From positions 1-11,670 of the forward strand of contig JAEWMK010000366.1 of NCBI GenBank assembly GCA_023457235.1: a DNA stretch of 11,670 nt, given 5' to 3'. Under the pieces are notes generated by a model that saw nothing but the letters and a program-made list of their open reading frames with translations, was not told the DNA's origin and did not search any database. The stretch comes from Bacillota bacterium. Its GTDB lineage: Bacteria; Bacillota; Bacilli; Bacillales; Bacillaceae_J. Below are positions 5,240 to 11,670 of this stretch, piece by piece. Position 1 is the stretch's first letter. Every line of letters starts with the position of its first letter. A program made the position numbers and the translations under genes.

Positions 5240-6190
5240 TTAAGAATTGGAAATGGTTTCACCTAATCGTAATTTTTCTGCAATTTCATCAATCTTACGT
5301 AAACGGTGATTAATCCCTGATTTACTTATTTGTCCGCCAGATACCATTTCCCCCAGCTCCTTAAGAGTAACATCCTGGTATGTAATCCTTAGCTCAGCGA
5401 TTTCCCTAAGTTTATCCGGGAGTGTCTCAAGGCCAACGGTATCTTGGATATAACGAATATTTTCCACTTGGCGAATGGCCGCCCCAATCGTTTTGTTTAA
5501 GTTCGCTGTTTCACAATTAACTAGGCGGTTAACCGAGTTTCGCATATCGCGAACAATTCGGACATCCTCGAAGTGAAGTAGCGCTTGGTGGGCGCCGATA
5601 ATATTAAGGAGTTCGCTGATTTTTTCTCCTTCTTTTAAATACGTAATATACCCTTTCTTACGTTCCAGCGTTTTTGCGTTTAATCCAAATGAATTCATTA
5701 ACTCGCATAAGGAACTATTATGTTCCTCATATAATGAAAAAATCTCTAAATGGTAGGACGATGTTTCCGGGTTATTTACAGACCCTCCCGCAAGAAAAGC
5801 ACCTCTTAGATAAGAGCGTTTGCAACACTTTTTCTTTAAAAAAACATCAGAGATCGTTCGAACAAAAGTGAACCCTTCTCCAATAATCCCAAGATCCTCT
5901 AAGATCTCTTTTGCTTGCTGAACCATCCTAACTATATATACATTATTTTTTTTCAATCTCATTTTCTTTCTTACTAGTAGTTCAACAGTGATATTATACT
6001 CTCTTTTTAACAAAGTGTATATTCTTCTGGCAATCGCTGCGTTTTCTGTTTGAACATCAACCATAATTTTCCGATTCATAAAGGACATCGAACCATTCAT
6101 TCGAATGAGAGCGGAAAGCTCTGCTTTTGCACAACAATTTTTGATTTCTATATTTGTTAATTCTTTTTTTGTCTCAGAAGCAAAAGACAA
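5240..6190 (-). CDS. whiA: DNA-binding protein WhiA
   Basis: WhiA is a conserved Gram-positive DNA-binding protein. It is a sporulation regulator in Streptomyces, and in B. subtilis it affects cell division and chromosome segregation. The 316-residue protein has a degenerate LAGLIDADG homing-endonuclease-like N-terminal part, with KKCCKRSYLRGAFLAGGSVN at about 120-140 and the conserved SSYHLEIFSLYEEHN. A C-terminal HTH follows, with LVNCETANLNKTIGAAIRQ and then TLKELGEMVSGGQISKSGIN. The start is TTG at 6190, a few bases behind GAGGGGGTGGAG. The N-terminus MSFASETKKEL matches family members. It follows yvcK by 18 bp and so is co-transcribed. The gene is intact. Confidence 0.96.
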   Translation of the reverse strand: MSFASETKKELTNIEIKNCCAKAELSALIRMNGSMSFMNRKIMVDVQTENAAIARRIYTLLKREYNITVELLVRKKMRLKKNNVYIVRMVQQAKEILEDLGIIGEGFTFVRTISDVFLKKKCCKRSYLRGAFLAGGSVNNPETSSYHLEIFSLYEEHNSSLCELMNSFGLNAKTLERKKGYITYLKEGEKISELLNIIGAHQALLHFEDVRIVRDMRNSVNRLVNCETANLNKTIGAAIRQVENIRYIQDTVGLETLPDKLREIAELRITYQDVTLKELGEMVSGGQISKSGINHRLRKIDEIAEKLRLGETISNS

Positions 6191-6208
6191 GTCTCCACCC
6201 CCTCACTT

Positions 6209-7162
6209 TTACAATAAAGAATAAATTACATTTGCGATCTTCTCAGTATCATGACGAATGACGCCGTTCTTGATCTGCACCAAATCTTTATTGATTATTT
6301 CGAGCCCATAGTTTTCGAGTTTTTCCTTGTCGTATTTCACCGGCTGGGCATTTTCAAGTTTATATCGTTGTAGGACTTCTTTCGGCAGTTCGGCATCATT
6401 TACAATGACACTATTTAAAAAGGCACATTTTAAATGATCGTACAATGCTTTGACATGGTCACTCGATGTGTAGCCCATTGTTTCCCCTGCTTGCGTCATG
6501 ACATTGCATACATACACTTTTTTCGCTTTGGAGTGACAAAGCTGCTGCCCTATTTTCGAAACAAGTAAATTCGGTAAAATACTAGTATATAAACTTCCAG
6601 GACCAATAACAACTAAATCAGCGTTGTTAATTTCCTCCAATGTTTCGGGGAGTGGTTCCACATCAGATGGCGTAAGGAAAACACGGTTTATTTTTTTATT
6701 CGCATTCGGTATTTTCGATTCGCCCGTCACCACGGTCCCATCTTCCAATTCGGCATGAAGAATGATGGCCCGATTGGCTGCAGGCAATACCTTGCCTTTC
6801 ACATTAAGAACCTTGCTCATTTCACGAATGCCGCTTACAAAATCTCCTGTAATGCTCGTCATCGCAGCAAGTAATAAATTACCTAGTGCATGACCTGACA
6901 GCTCATTGCCATTTCGAAAGCGGTGCTGAAATAAGCTCTCGACTAAAGGTTCAACCTCTGATAAGGCTGCTAAACAATTGCGAATATCCCCGGGAGGCGG
7001 GATCTGGAGCTCACTCCGTAGTCTTCCGGAACTCCCTCCATCATCCGCTACCGTCACAATCGCAGTGATATCAATTGGATACTGCTTTAATCCGCGAAGA
7101 AGCACCGGCAATCCAGTTCCCCCGCCGATCACTACAATTCTAGGCAGTTTTCTCCATTCCAT
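6209..7162 (-). CDS. yvcK: YvcK/CofD-like protein, gluconeogenesis factor
   Basis: In B. subtilis this protein is needed for growth on gluconeogenic substrates and for normal cell shape and PBP1 placement, and it binds UDP-sugars. Its exact biochemical role is uncertain, although the fold resembles CofD transferase. It has 317 residues. The nucleotide-binding start is VVIGGGTGLPVLLRG (GGGTGLP at 13-19), followed by TVADDGGSSGRLR (37-49) and IPPPGDIRN. GPGSLYTSILPNLLV lies in the middle. Thr306, in the C-terminal GVIRHDTEKIA, corresponds to the PrkC-phosphorylated Thr304 of the B. subtilis protein. The ATG is six bases after the rapZ stop; its weak Shine-Dalgarno AAAAAGG lies in the rapZ end, suggesting translational coupling. 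Confidence 0.95.
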   Translation of the reverse strand: MEWRKLPRIVVIGGGTGLPVLLRGLKQYPIDITAIVTVADDGGSSGRLRSELQIPPPGDIRNCLAALSEVEPLVESLFQHRFRNGNELSGHALGNLLLAAMTSITGDFVSGIREMSKVLNVKGKVLPAANRAIILHAELEDGTVVTGESKIPNANKKINRVFLTPSDVEPLPETLEEINNADLVVIGPGSLYTSILPNLLVSKIGQQLCHSKAKKVYVCNVMTQAGETMGYTSSDHVKALYDHLKCAFLNSVIVNDAELPKEVLQRYKLENAQPVKYDKEKLENYGLEIINKDLVQIKNGVIRHDTEKIANVIYSLL

Positions 7163-7168
7163 GTATCG

Positions 7169-8056
7169 TTACCTTTTTCCCTTCCTTTTTTCAATATCGC
7201 GATGCCCTCGACCGACAAAGTAGCCATTTTCGAAATGCTTCCCGATATATTCTGCAAGCGTCACTGAACGATGCTGCCCACCTGTACAGCCGATTGCAAT
7301 CACCAACTGACTTTTCCCTTCACGCTTATATTGCGGCAACATAAAGCTGAGGAGATCAATGAGCTTTTCAAGAAACTTTTGTGTTTCCGGCTGTTTTAAT
7401 ACGTATGAAGAAACCTCTTCATCAAGACCAGTTTTCGGACGTAATGAATCAATATAATGTGGATTTGGTAAAAAACGTACATCGAAAACGAGATCAGCAT
7501 CAATCGGAATCCCATATTTAAATCCAAACGAAATCACATTCACTGTAAAAACATGTTGCTTATCCTGCGAAAACCCGCTGATGATTTTTTCCCGCAGCAT
7601 TCTTGGGGTCAAATCAGAAGTATCAATAATATGTTGAGCTCTGCCTTTTAATTCATCGAGAATTTCTCTTTCAAGCTTGATTCCTTCTAAAGGCAAACCG
7701 CTTTTTGCTAATGGATGCGACCGTCTCGTTTCCTTGTAGCGGCTCACCAAAACTTGATCACTTGCATCTAAAAACAGAATTTGTGGAGTAATCCAGCTTA
7801 CTTCACTCATACCATCAATCGCGTCTATTAATGTATCAAAAAATTCTCGTCCGCGCATATCCATGACTAAGGCAATTTTATTCATTTTATTTCCAGACTC
7901 TTTTACTAACTCCATTAATTTCGGAAGTAGTGTTGGAGGTAAATTGTCAACGCAGAAAAAACCAAGGTCCTCAAAACTTTGAACAGCGACAGTTTTACCT
8001 GCACCACTCATCCCAGTTATTATAACCATTTGCACATCCTGATTTGGTGTAGCCAT
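7169..8056 (-). CDS. rapZ: RNase adapter / nucleotide-binding protein RapZ (YvcJ)
   Basis: This is a P-loop protein of the RapZ/YvcJ family. The E. coli member binds small RNA GlmZ and presents it to RNase E; the B. subtilis member hydrolyses GTP and affects competence. The RNA-adapter role is not established in Bacillus. From ATG 8056 it has 295 residues, the family length. Walker A GMSGAGKT is at 15-22; SFEDLGFFCVDNLPP and GIPIDADLVFDVRFLPNP follow. AIGCTGGQHRSVTLAEY marks the C-terminal domain, and the basic tail ends EKRKGKR. I rejected a GTG at 8116 because it has no ribosome site and adds 20 unmatched residues. AGGAAGGG precedes the chosen ATG. The gap of 136 bp to yvcI is unusually long for this operon and holds a REP-like palindrome. 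Confidence 0.96.
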   Translation of the reverse strand: MATPNQDVQMVIITGMSGAGKTVAVQSFEDLGFFCVDNLPPTLLPKLMELVKESGNKMNKIALVMDMRGREFFDTLIDAIDGMSEVSWITPQILFLDASDQVLVSRYKETRRSHPLAKSGLPLEGIKLEREILDELKGRAQHIIDTSDLTPRMLREKIISGFSQDKQHVFTVNVISFGFKYGIPIDADLVFDVRFLPNPHYIDSLRPKTGLDEEVSSYVLKQPETQKFLEKLIDLLSFMLPQYKREGKSQLVIAIGCTGGQHRSVTLAEYIGKHFENGYFVGRGHRDIEKRKGKR

Positions 8057-8125
8057 TTTTTTACTTTCCCTTCCTTTGCAAAATTCCCCAACACTGATTT
8101 GATCTTTTTTTATCACATGGAATAT

Positions 8126-8172
8126 GGGGACGGTTCTCGTGTGACATTGTGTGGAACATGCGAACCGTCCCC
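8126..8172. repeat. REP-like palindromic element between yvcI and rapZ
   Basis: GGGGACGGTTCTCGTG (8126-8141) and CATGCGAACCGTCCCC (8157-8172) form a 16-bp inverted repeat with two mismatches around 15 bp. It interrupts an operon whose other junctions upstream of whiA are 6 to 18 bp long. Similar GGGGACGGTTCTCG-type palindromes are scattered in Bacillaceae genomes and resemble REP elements moved by IS200-like (RAYT) transposases; this is recalled, not searched. Confidence 0.8.
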
Positions 8173-8192
8173 TTGTTCCCTTATTCCCTATA

Positions 8193-8657
8193 TTAAGATG
8201 GATCTAAGCGATATGAAAGAAGTCGAAAATCCGGTGTGTACGTGAATGTGCCATACACTATTCCATTTCCATTCATACAATGGTCTAAAATATGATAATC
8301 CCCAGGTGCCATTGGTAGCTGCAACACATCTTCGACCAAATGCCACTTAATGATACCCTCGCTAGATTCATCAAGATTAACTCCATCATAGTCCTCAGCG
8401 AAAAATGTAAACATCATCCACTCTGAAATGACCTGATCGTTTTCTTTAATATTGATTGTAAAAATCCCTTTGACAGTTGGATTTTTTAAGTTAACCCCAG
8501 TCTCTTCATGATATTCACGGATGACCGATTCCTTTACAGATTCACCTAATTCCATCTTGCCCCCTGGTGCTACCCACCAGCCGCGCCTCGGTTTCTGAAG
8601 AAGAAGAATTTTGTCACCCTTCTTTAATACACAATTCGTAATCCGCTGCAATACCAT
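8193..8657 (-). CDS. yvcI: Nudix hydrolase YvcI
   Basis: This is a Nudix-family pyrophosphohydrolase, probably acting on a nucleoside di- or triphosphate derivative; the substrate is unknown. It has about 154 residues. The Nudix box GX5EX7REUXEEXGU is complete at 33-55 (GKMELGESVKESVIREYHEE, then TGV), preceded by KPRRGWWVAPGG. The start is ambiguous: GTG 8660, ATG 8657 and TTG 8651 are all in frame. GAGGTGA overlaps the first two and is ideally spaced (five bases) for the TTG, whereas the family N-terminus (LQRxTNCVL) is compatible with the longer forms. I list the ATG. It is the first gene of the operon leading to rapZ, yvcK, whiA and crh. Confidence 0.92.
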   Translation of the reverse strand: MVLQRITNCVLKKGDKILLLQKPRRGWWVAPGGKMELGESVKESVIREYHEETGVNLKNPTVKGIFTINIKENDQVISEWMMFTFFAEDYDGVNLDESSEGIIKWHLVEDVLQLPMAPGDYHILDHCMNGNGIVYGTFTYTPDFRLLSYRLDPS

Positions 8658-8677
8658 CACCTCTTTTTCCGTTCAAA

Positions 8678-8717
8678 CCTCCATTAGAGGTAAAATTCAG
8701 GTAAAATTCCCCTAATG
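8678..8717. repeat. Solo copy of the 53-bp repeat family in the yvcI leader
   Basis: CTCCATTAGAGGTAAAATTC aligns with the array unit CTCCATTAGGGTACAATTAC. The right side, ATTCCCCTAATG, aligns with ATTCTACCCTATTC. The ends CATTAGAGG (8682-8690) and CCCCTAATG (8709-8717) form an inverted repeat. Inside, an 11-bp AGGTAAAATTC is directly repeated. It lies wholly within the predicted untranslated leader of the operon. Confidence 0.6.
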
Positions 8718-8731
8718 TCTCCCATGAAGTC

Positions 8732-8760
8732 ATTATACTATTATTATGTAAAGGTAACAA
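8732..8760 (-). promoter_or_regulatory. Sigma-A promoter of the yvcI-rapZ-yvcK-whiA-crh operon
   Basis: The minus strand has -35 TTGTTA (8755-8760), a 17-bp spacer and consensus -10 TATAAT (8732-8737), predicting a start near 8725. The resulting leader of about 70 nt contains the solo repeat hairpin. Confidence 0.75.
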
Positions 8761-8806
8761 TTTTCTTCTTTTTTCCAGTGTTACTATATTAAAGTATATT
8801 TTTGCA

Positions 8807-8840
8807 CAAAAAAGAGAGGCTGTCTTAATTAAGACAGTCC
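8807..8840 (-). terminator. Intrinsic terminator downstream of trxB
   Basis: The perfect palindrome CTGTCTTAATTAAGACAG (8820-8837) lies within a GG/CC-extended stem. On the minus strand it is followed by CCTCTCTTTTTT. It lies about 140 bp after the trxB stop and 50 bp before the yvcI promoter. Confidence 0.82.
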
Positions 8841-8862
8841 CTTCCGAACAAAAATGTATATT

Positions 8863-8883
8863 AAATAAAGGGGGGCTTTATTT
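8863..8883. repeat. AAATAAAG/CTTTATTT hairpin with a G5 loop
   Basis: A perfect 8-bp AT-rich inverted repeat surrounds GGGGG in the trxB 3' untranslated region. There is no known match. Confidence 0.5.
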
Positions 8884-8960
8884 ATAATCATCATACCCCA
8901 AAATTATTTCAATCATATTACAGTAACATTAATTAGTTGTTAATTTTTTGAAATTTTTCC

Positions 8961-8992
8961 TTTTAATTAAGCTTTTAATTAAGCTTTTAATT
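8961..8992. repeat. 12-bp tandem duplication at the trxB 3' end
   Basis: TTTTAATTAAGC starts at 8961 and 8973, with a partial third copy at 8985. The trxB stop codon lies inside the second copy, so the duplication repeats the last codons and stop outside the gene without changing the protein. Confidence 0.7.
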
Positions 8993-9923
8993 TTTCTTCT
9001 AGCTCTTCGATGTAATGCTGTGCACTTTGAGCAGCGATACTTCCGTCACCTGTTGCCGTAACGATTTGACGAAGCATTTTTTCACGAATATCTCCGGCAG
9101 CATAAATGCCAGGAACTTTTGTTTCCATCAAATCATTTGTTTCAATATAGCCATTTTCATTTGTGATTCCGAGGCTCTTGAATGGTTCACTTAGTGGAAC
9201 TAGACCGACATAAATAAATACGCCGTCAGTTTTATAGTCACGTTGTTCACCTGTGTTTACATCTTCGATTAGGATGCTTGATACTTTTCCATCTGTACCT
9301 TTGATTTCTTTCGGAACGCTATTCCAAATAAATTCCATTTTTTCATTATCAAATGCACGTTTTTGAAGAATCTTTTGGGCGCGCAATTCATCACGACGGT
9401 GAATTAAAGTTACCTTTGAAGCAAAGCGTGTTAAATAAACACCTTCCTCAACGGCGGAGTCACCGCCGCCAATAACGACTAATTCTTTTCCTTTGAAAAA
9501 GGCGCCATCACAAACAGCACAATAGGAAACACCGCGTCCGCTTAATTCTTTTTCACCAGGAATGTTAAGGTTACGATGTTGTGCACCTGTTGTAATAATC
9601 ACTGTTTTTGCTTTATATTGCTTATTGCCGCAGTCTACAATTTTATACGAATCTTCATTAATAACTTGTTTGATTTCACCATAAGCATATTCTGCACCGA
9701 ATTTTTTCGCATGTTCAAACATTTTGGTAGATAAGTCAGGACCAAGGATTGATTCGTAGCCTGGGTAATTTTCAACGTCTTCTGTGTTTGCCATTTGGCC
9801 TCCAGGCATACCGCGCTCAAGCATTAATGTTGATAGATTTGCCCTTGATGTATATACTGCTGCTGTCATTCCTGCAGGACCTGCTCCAGCAATGATAACA
9901 TCCCAAATTTTTTCTTCACTCAT
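8979..9923 (-). CDS. trxB: Thioredoxin-disulfide reductase TrxB
   Basis: This FAD enzyme transfers electrons from NADPH to thioredoxin in the cytosol. It has 314 residues, typical of the low-molecular-weight family. The first FAD motif GAGPAG is at 13-18. The redox-active CAVC is at 135-138 in GVSYCAVCDGAFF. The NADPH motif GGGDSAVEEGVYL starts at 152, with HRRDELRA at 175-182 for the NADP phosphate. The C-terminal FAD motif is GIYAAGD, followed by RQIVTATGDGSIAAQSA. AAGGAG precedes the ATG by nine bases. It has its own upstream region and terminator, and the next gene (yvcI) has its own promoter, so it is probably monocistronic or shares read-through from the TPR gene. An Spx-type promoter is possible. 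Confidence 0.98.
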   Translation of the reverse strand: MSEEKIWDVIIAGAGPAGMTAAVYTSRANLSTLMLERGMPGGQMANTEDVENYPGYESILGPDLSTKMFEHAKKFGAEYAYGEIKQVINEDSYKIVDCGNKQYKAKTVIITTGAQHRNLNIPGEKELSGRGVSYCAVCDGAFFKGKELVVIGGGDSAVEEGVYLTRFASKVTLIHRRDELRAQKILQKRAFDNEKMEFIWNSVPKEIKGTDGKVSSILIEDVNTGEQRDYKTDGVFIYVGLVPLSEPFKSLGITNENGYIETNDLMETKVPGIYAAGDIREKMLRQIVTATGDGSIAAQSAQHYIEELEEKLKA

Positions 9924-9974
9924 TTTTCTTACACTCCTTTTCCGGATACCCTATACCCTATATTTCGTTATATA

Positions 9975-10016
9975 TCTATAGTAAACAAATTTTTGTTTGT
10001 CGTCTATTAATATGCT
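9975..10016 (-). promoter_or_regulatory. Possible Spx-type promoter of trxB
   Basis: On the minus strand, AGCATA (10011-10016) stands seven bases upstream of a weak -35 ACGACA (9998-10003). A 17-bp spacer and -10 TATAGA (9975-9980) follow, predicting a start near 9968. Spx-activated promoters, including trxB in B. subtilis, carry AGCA near -44 and weak -35 boxes; here it sits near -45 to -48. A perfect 7-bp palindrome, AAACAAA/TTTGTTT (9983-9998), fills the spacer. Assignment is tentative. Confidence 0.45.
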
Positions 10017-10045
10017 CACCCTATTAGGGGATTAGGAGCTTTTTT
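10014..10045 (+). terminator. Plus-strand terminator-like hairpin with partial 53-bp-family similarity
   Basis: GCTC (10014-10017) pairs with GAGC (10036-10039) around a CCCTA/TAGGG stem, followed by six T. The T-run is only on the plus strand, opposite to both flanking genes, so it would stop antisense transcription. ACCCTATT-N-GG and GGAGCT resemble the right half of the 53-bp unit. Confidence 0.45.
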
Positions 10046-11561
10046 AGACTAGTTCTGTTACATAATTCATATATTTTCTCAAAGTCGATGTTGAGATCAT
10101 ATATTTTTCAGCAATTTGCTTTTGTGTAACTTGCTCGTCTTCGGCCCGTAAGCAGCAGTATTCGATTGCAGCTGCCCATGCATGGTTATTTTTAAAGCTG
10201 ACCGGCGAATGTAAGGCATTCAGCAATATTCTAAACCAGAGCATATAAAATTTCTGCTCCAAGCTTTGAGGCCATGTACATTGATCTGAAAGGGCATCAA
10301 CGACCTCAAGTCCATCTGTTAGGCGTGAAGAAGTTTTCAGTTGTTTGTTTGTTAGTTTGTTCAACATTAAATGCGTAAATTCTTTAACAACATCAGATTC
10401 ATTATTTGTCAGTAAATAGGAGTTTATTTCCTCTAGCGACCTGATATTTCCTGATCTTTTTAGTAAAAGCAAAATCAATAGCTTTTTCTCATCGCTGTCT
10501 GTTTCCTTAAATTGTTGGATTAAGGAGTGATTGATTGCTTTTCCTTTTGGCTGCTGCGCTTGAACTTTTAACCAAGGTTCTGCACCCTTTTTTTCCGGAT
10601 TAAGCTTAATGACTTTTTGCCACATTTCATCTGCTAATTGCTTTTTGTTCGTATGGTAAGCTGAAACTGCAAGCCAGTAGTAAAATGCCCCGTCTCCCTC
10701 ATAACCAAACTTTTGCAGCCAACGCAGCCATTTGAACGCAATTTCGTATTGGCCTAATAAGGCGAAAGTAACGCCAAGTTTAGAGCGATGATCCATATCA
10801 ATCGGGTGTACAACACGGAGCTGTTTTACGATATGGGCAACCTCTTTTTCACGTCCAAGATAATGATAATAAACGGCTAAATTGCATAGAGCATGCAGGT
10901 TGCCTTCACTTTTCTTGAGCACATCTTGGGCAATTTTAATCGCTTTACTTACATTTCCAAGATAAAACTGGGCAAGTGAAAGATTGTTATGGGCAGACCA
11001 AAACTCAGGATACTCCTTGACGATCTTTTGAAGCATCATGCTTGCTTCTTCCAGTTTCCCGTTTTCAAGTAGTTCCCGTGCCGCTTCCTGTCTATTTATA
11101 AGCTCTTCTTCCTCATCATGGAAGCCATCAAGCTCATTCGTTTCAATGCTTAATAAATCAAGTAAATCCTCTGTATCCTCATAGAATTCACCATCCGGAG
11201 CAAATTCAAGATACTTTTTCGCATACTTTTTCGCTTCTTGAAAAAAGCCTAAGTAGGCATAATTATTGGCAAGAAATGAATAACATTCATACATTTCAGG
11301 TTCAAGCTTTTCAACAATTTCGATAAGGATGTCATTTGATTTTTCAAATTCACCCATTTCAGATAAAACAACAGCAAGCTGACACAAAAATACCGGTTCC
11401 TTCGGATCAAATTGGACAGCTCTTTCAAAATATTTTTTTGCTTTATATAAATCACGTCTGCGATAATATTTAATTCCTTTTTTGAAAAAATACTCCCCAT
11501 CCTGCGCGAACTGCACAAGCTGGCCAATCGTCTGGTTCGTATTGTATTTACGAGTTTCCAT
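10044..11561 (-). CDS. yvcD: Tetratricopeptide-repeat protein (YvcD-like)
   Basis: This cytosolic helical repeat protein is probably a protein-interaction scaffold of unknown partner. It has 505 residues from ATG 11561. I see about eight TPR-like units: KGIKYYRRRDLYKAKKYFER (about 28-47) and following repeats near 57-90, 91-123, 159-185, 188-221, 222-255, 257-289 and 291-324. The stretch 129-160 is acidic and breaks the series. The last 33 residues (EQVTQKQIAEKYMISTSTLR, then KYM) look like a helix-turn-helix, which could let it bind DNA. I chose Met 11561 because GGAGG precedes it; the upstream ATG 11597 overlaps the predicted -10 region and has no ribosome site. No signal peptide or membrane segment is seen. 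The yvcD name is from memory of its neighbourhood and TPR content; function is unknown. Confidence 0.88.
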   Translation of the reverse strand: METRKYNTNQTIGQLVQFAQDGEYFFKKGIKYYRRRDLYKAKKYFERAVQFDPKEPVFLCQLAVVLSEMGEFEKSNDILIEIVEKLEPEMYECYSFLANNYAYLGFFQEAKKYAKKYLEFAPDGEFYEDTEDLLDLLSIETNELDGFHDEEEELINRQEAARELLENGKLEEASMMLQKIVKEYPEFWSAHNNLSLAQFYLGNVSKAIKIAQDVLKKSEGNLHALCNLAVYYHYLGREKEVAHIVKQLRVVHPIDMDHRSKLGVTFALLGQYEIAFKWLRWLQKFGYEGDGAFYYWLAVSAYHTNKKQLADEMWQKVIKLNPEKKGAEPWLKVQAQQPKGKAINHSLIQQFKETDSDEKKLLILLLLKRSGNIRSLEEINSYLLTNNESDVVKEFTHLMLNKLTNKQLKTSSRLTDGLEVVDALSDQCTWPQSLEQKFYMLWFRILLNALHSPVSFKNNHAWAAAIEYCCLRAEDEQVTQKQIAEKYMISTSTLRKYMNYVTELV

Positions 11562-11597
11562 AAAACCTCCATAAAGTGAAAAGAGTTTACCGAACAT

Positions 11598-11606
11598 AGT
11601 ATAACA
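11598..11606 (-). promoter_or_regulatory. Extended -10 promoter of the TPR gene
   Basis: TGTTATACT on the minus strand matches the extended -10 pattern TGnTATAAT with one mismatch. No good -35 lies 17 bp upstream, as is tolerated for extended -10 promoters. The predicted start near 11591 leaves a leader of about 30 nt before the ATG at 11561. Confidence 0.55.
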
Positions 11607-11670
11607 TACTTCACACTTGGGCGCTTTATGGAATTAACGACATTGAGAATTGTTTTGCATCGGTGAGTAC

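Noticed and set aside
8057..8116. 20-codon N-terminal extension of rapZ from GTG 8116
   Set aside because: There is no Shine-Dalgarno site, it lies beside the palindromic repeat, and the extension does not match the family. ATG 8056 gives the usual 295 residues.
11562..11597. Longer TPR protein from ATG 11597
   Set aside because: This start overlaps the predicted promoter -10 region, while GGAGG directly precedes the ATG at 11561.
11626..11670. Minus-strand 14-codon frame ending in TAA at the right edge
   Set aside because: It could be the end of the next upstream gene, but 14 codons (ending MSLIP) are too few to recognise or support.

Overview
The window is low-GC DNA from a Bacillaceae member of the Bacillota, close to Bacillus, Neobacillus or Mesobacillus. 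Gene content, gene order, Shine-Dalgarno sites matching Bacillus 16S rRNA and TTG starts all fit. Most genes are widely conserved housekeeping or carbon-regulation genes, and most lie on the minus strand. Names come from similarity recalled from B. subtilis proteins; no database search was run.

Layout from left to right: (1) the first 727 bases are the N-terminal two-thirds of cggR, the repressor of the gapA operon, with a sigma-A promoter and a consensus-spaced double CggR operator; (2) a small glutaredoxin-like protein; (3) rpoN/sigL (sigma-54) with a probable cre site upstream; (4) about 640 bp without an intact gene, holding fragments that look like decayed small genes; (5) tRNA-Arg(CCG) with its own promoter and terminator; (6) a GC-rich block of direct and inverted repeats; (7) clpP, the only plus-strand protein gene, with a CtsR box, a sigma-A promoter, a possible sigma-B promoter and a strong terminator; (8) an array of 53-bp tandem repeats and a long hairpin between the converging clpP and crh genes; (9) the minus-strand operon yvcI-rapZ-yvcK-whiA-crh; (10) trxB; (11) a TPR-repeat gene (yvcD-like).

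Several genes share a carbon-metabolism theme. CggR senses glycolytic intermediates, YvcK is needed on gluconeogenic substrates, Crh is a CcpA co-regulator, and a cre-like site precedes rpoN. A stress and redox theme links ClpP/CtsR, thioredoxin reductase (with a possible Spx-type promoter) and the glutaredoxin-like protein.

The most unusual content is non-coding. The 53-bp array (about 4327-4645) keeps an exact period that is not a multiple of three. Each unit carries a TAGGGTA/TACCCTA inverted pair and most carry a GGAGCTCC-like palindrome. A single related copy lies in the 5' leader of the yvcI operon (about 8678-8717), and a partial one lies between trxB and the TPR gene (about 10018-10040). 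This looks like a dispersed intergenic repeat family. Two other palindromic elements, the GC-rich block at 3299-3475 and a REP-like palindrome at 8126-8172, look like a second family. No mobile-element protein, CRISPR array or defence system was found.
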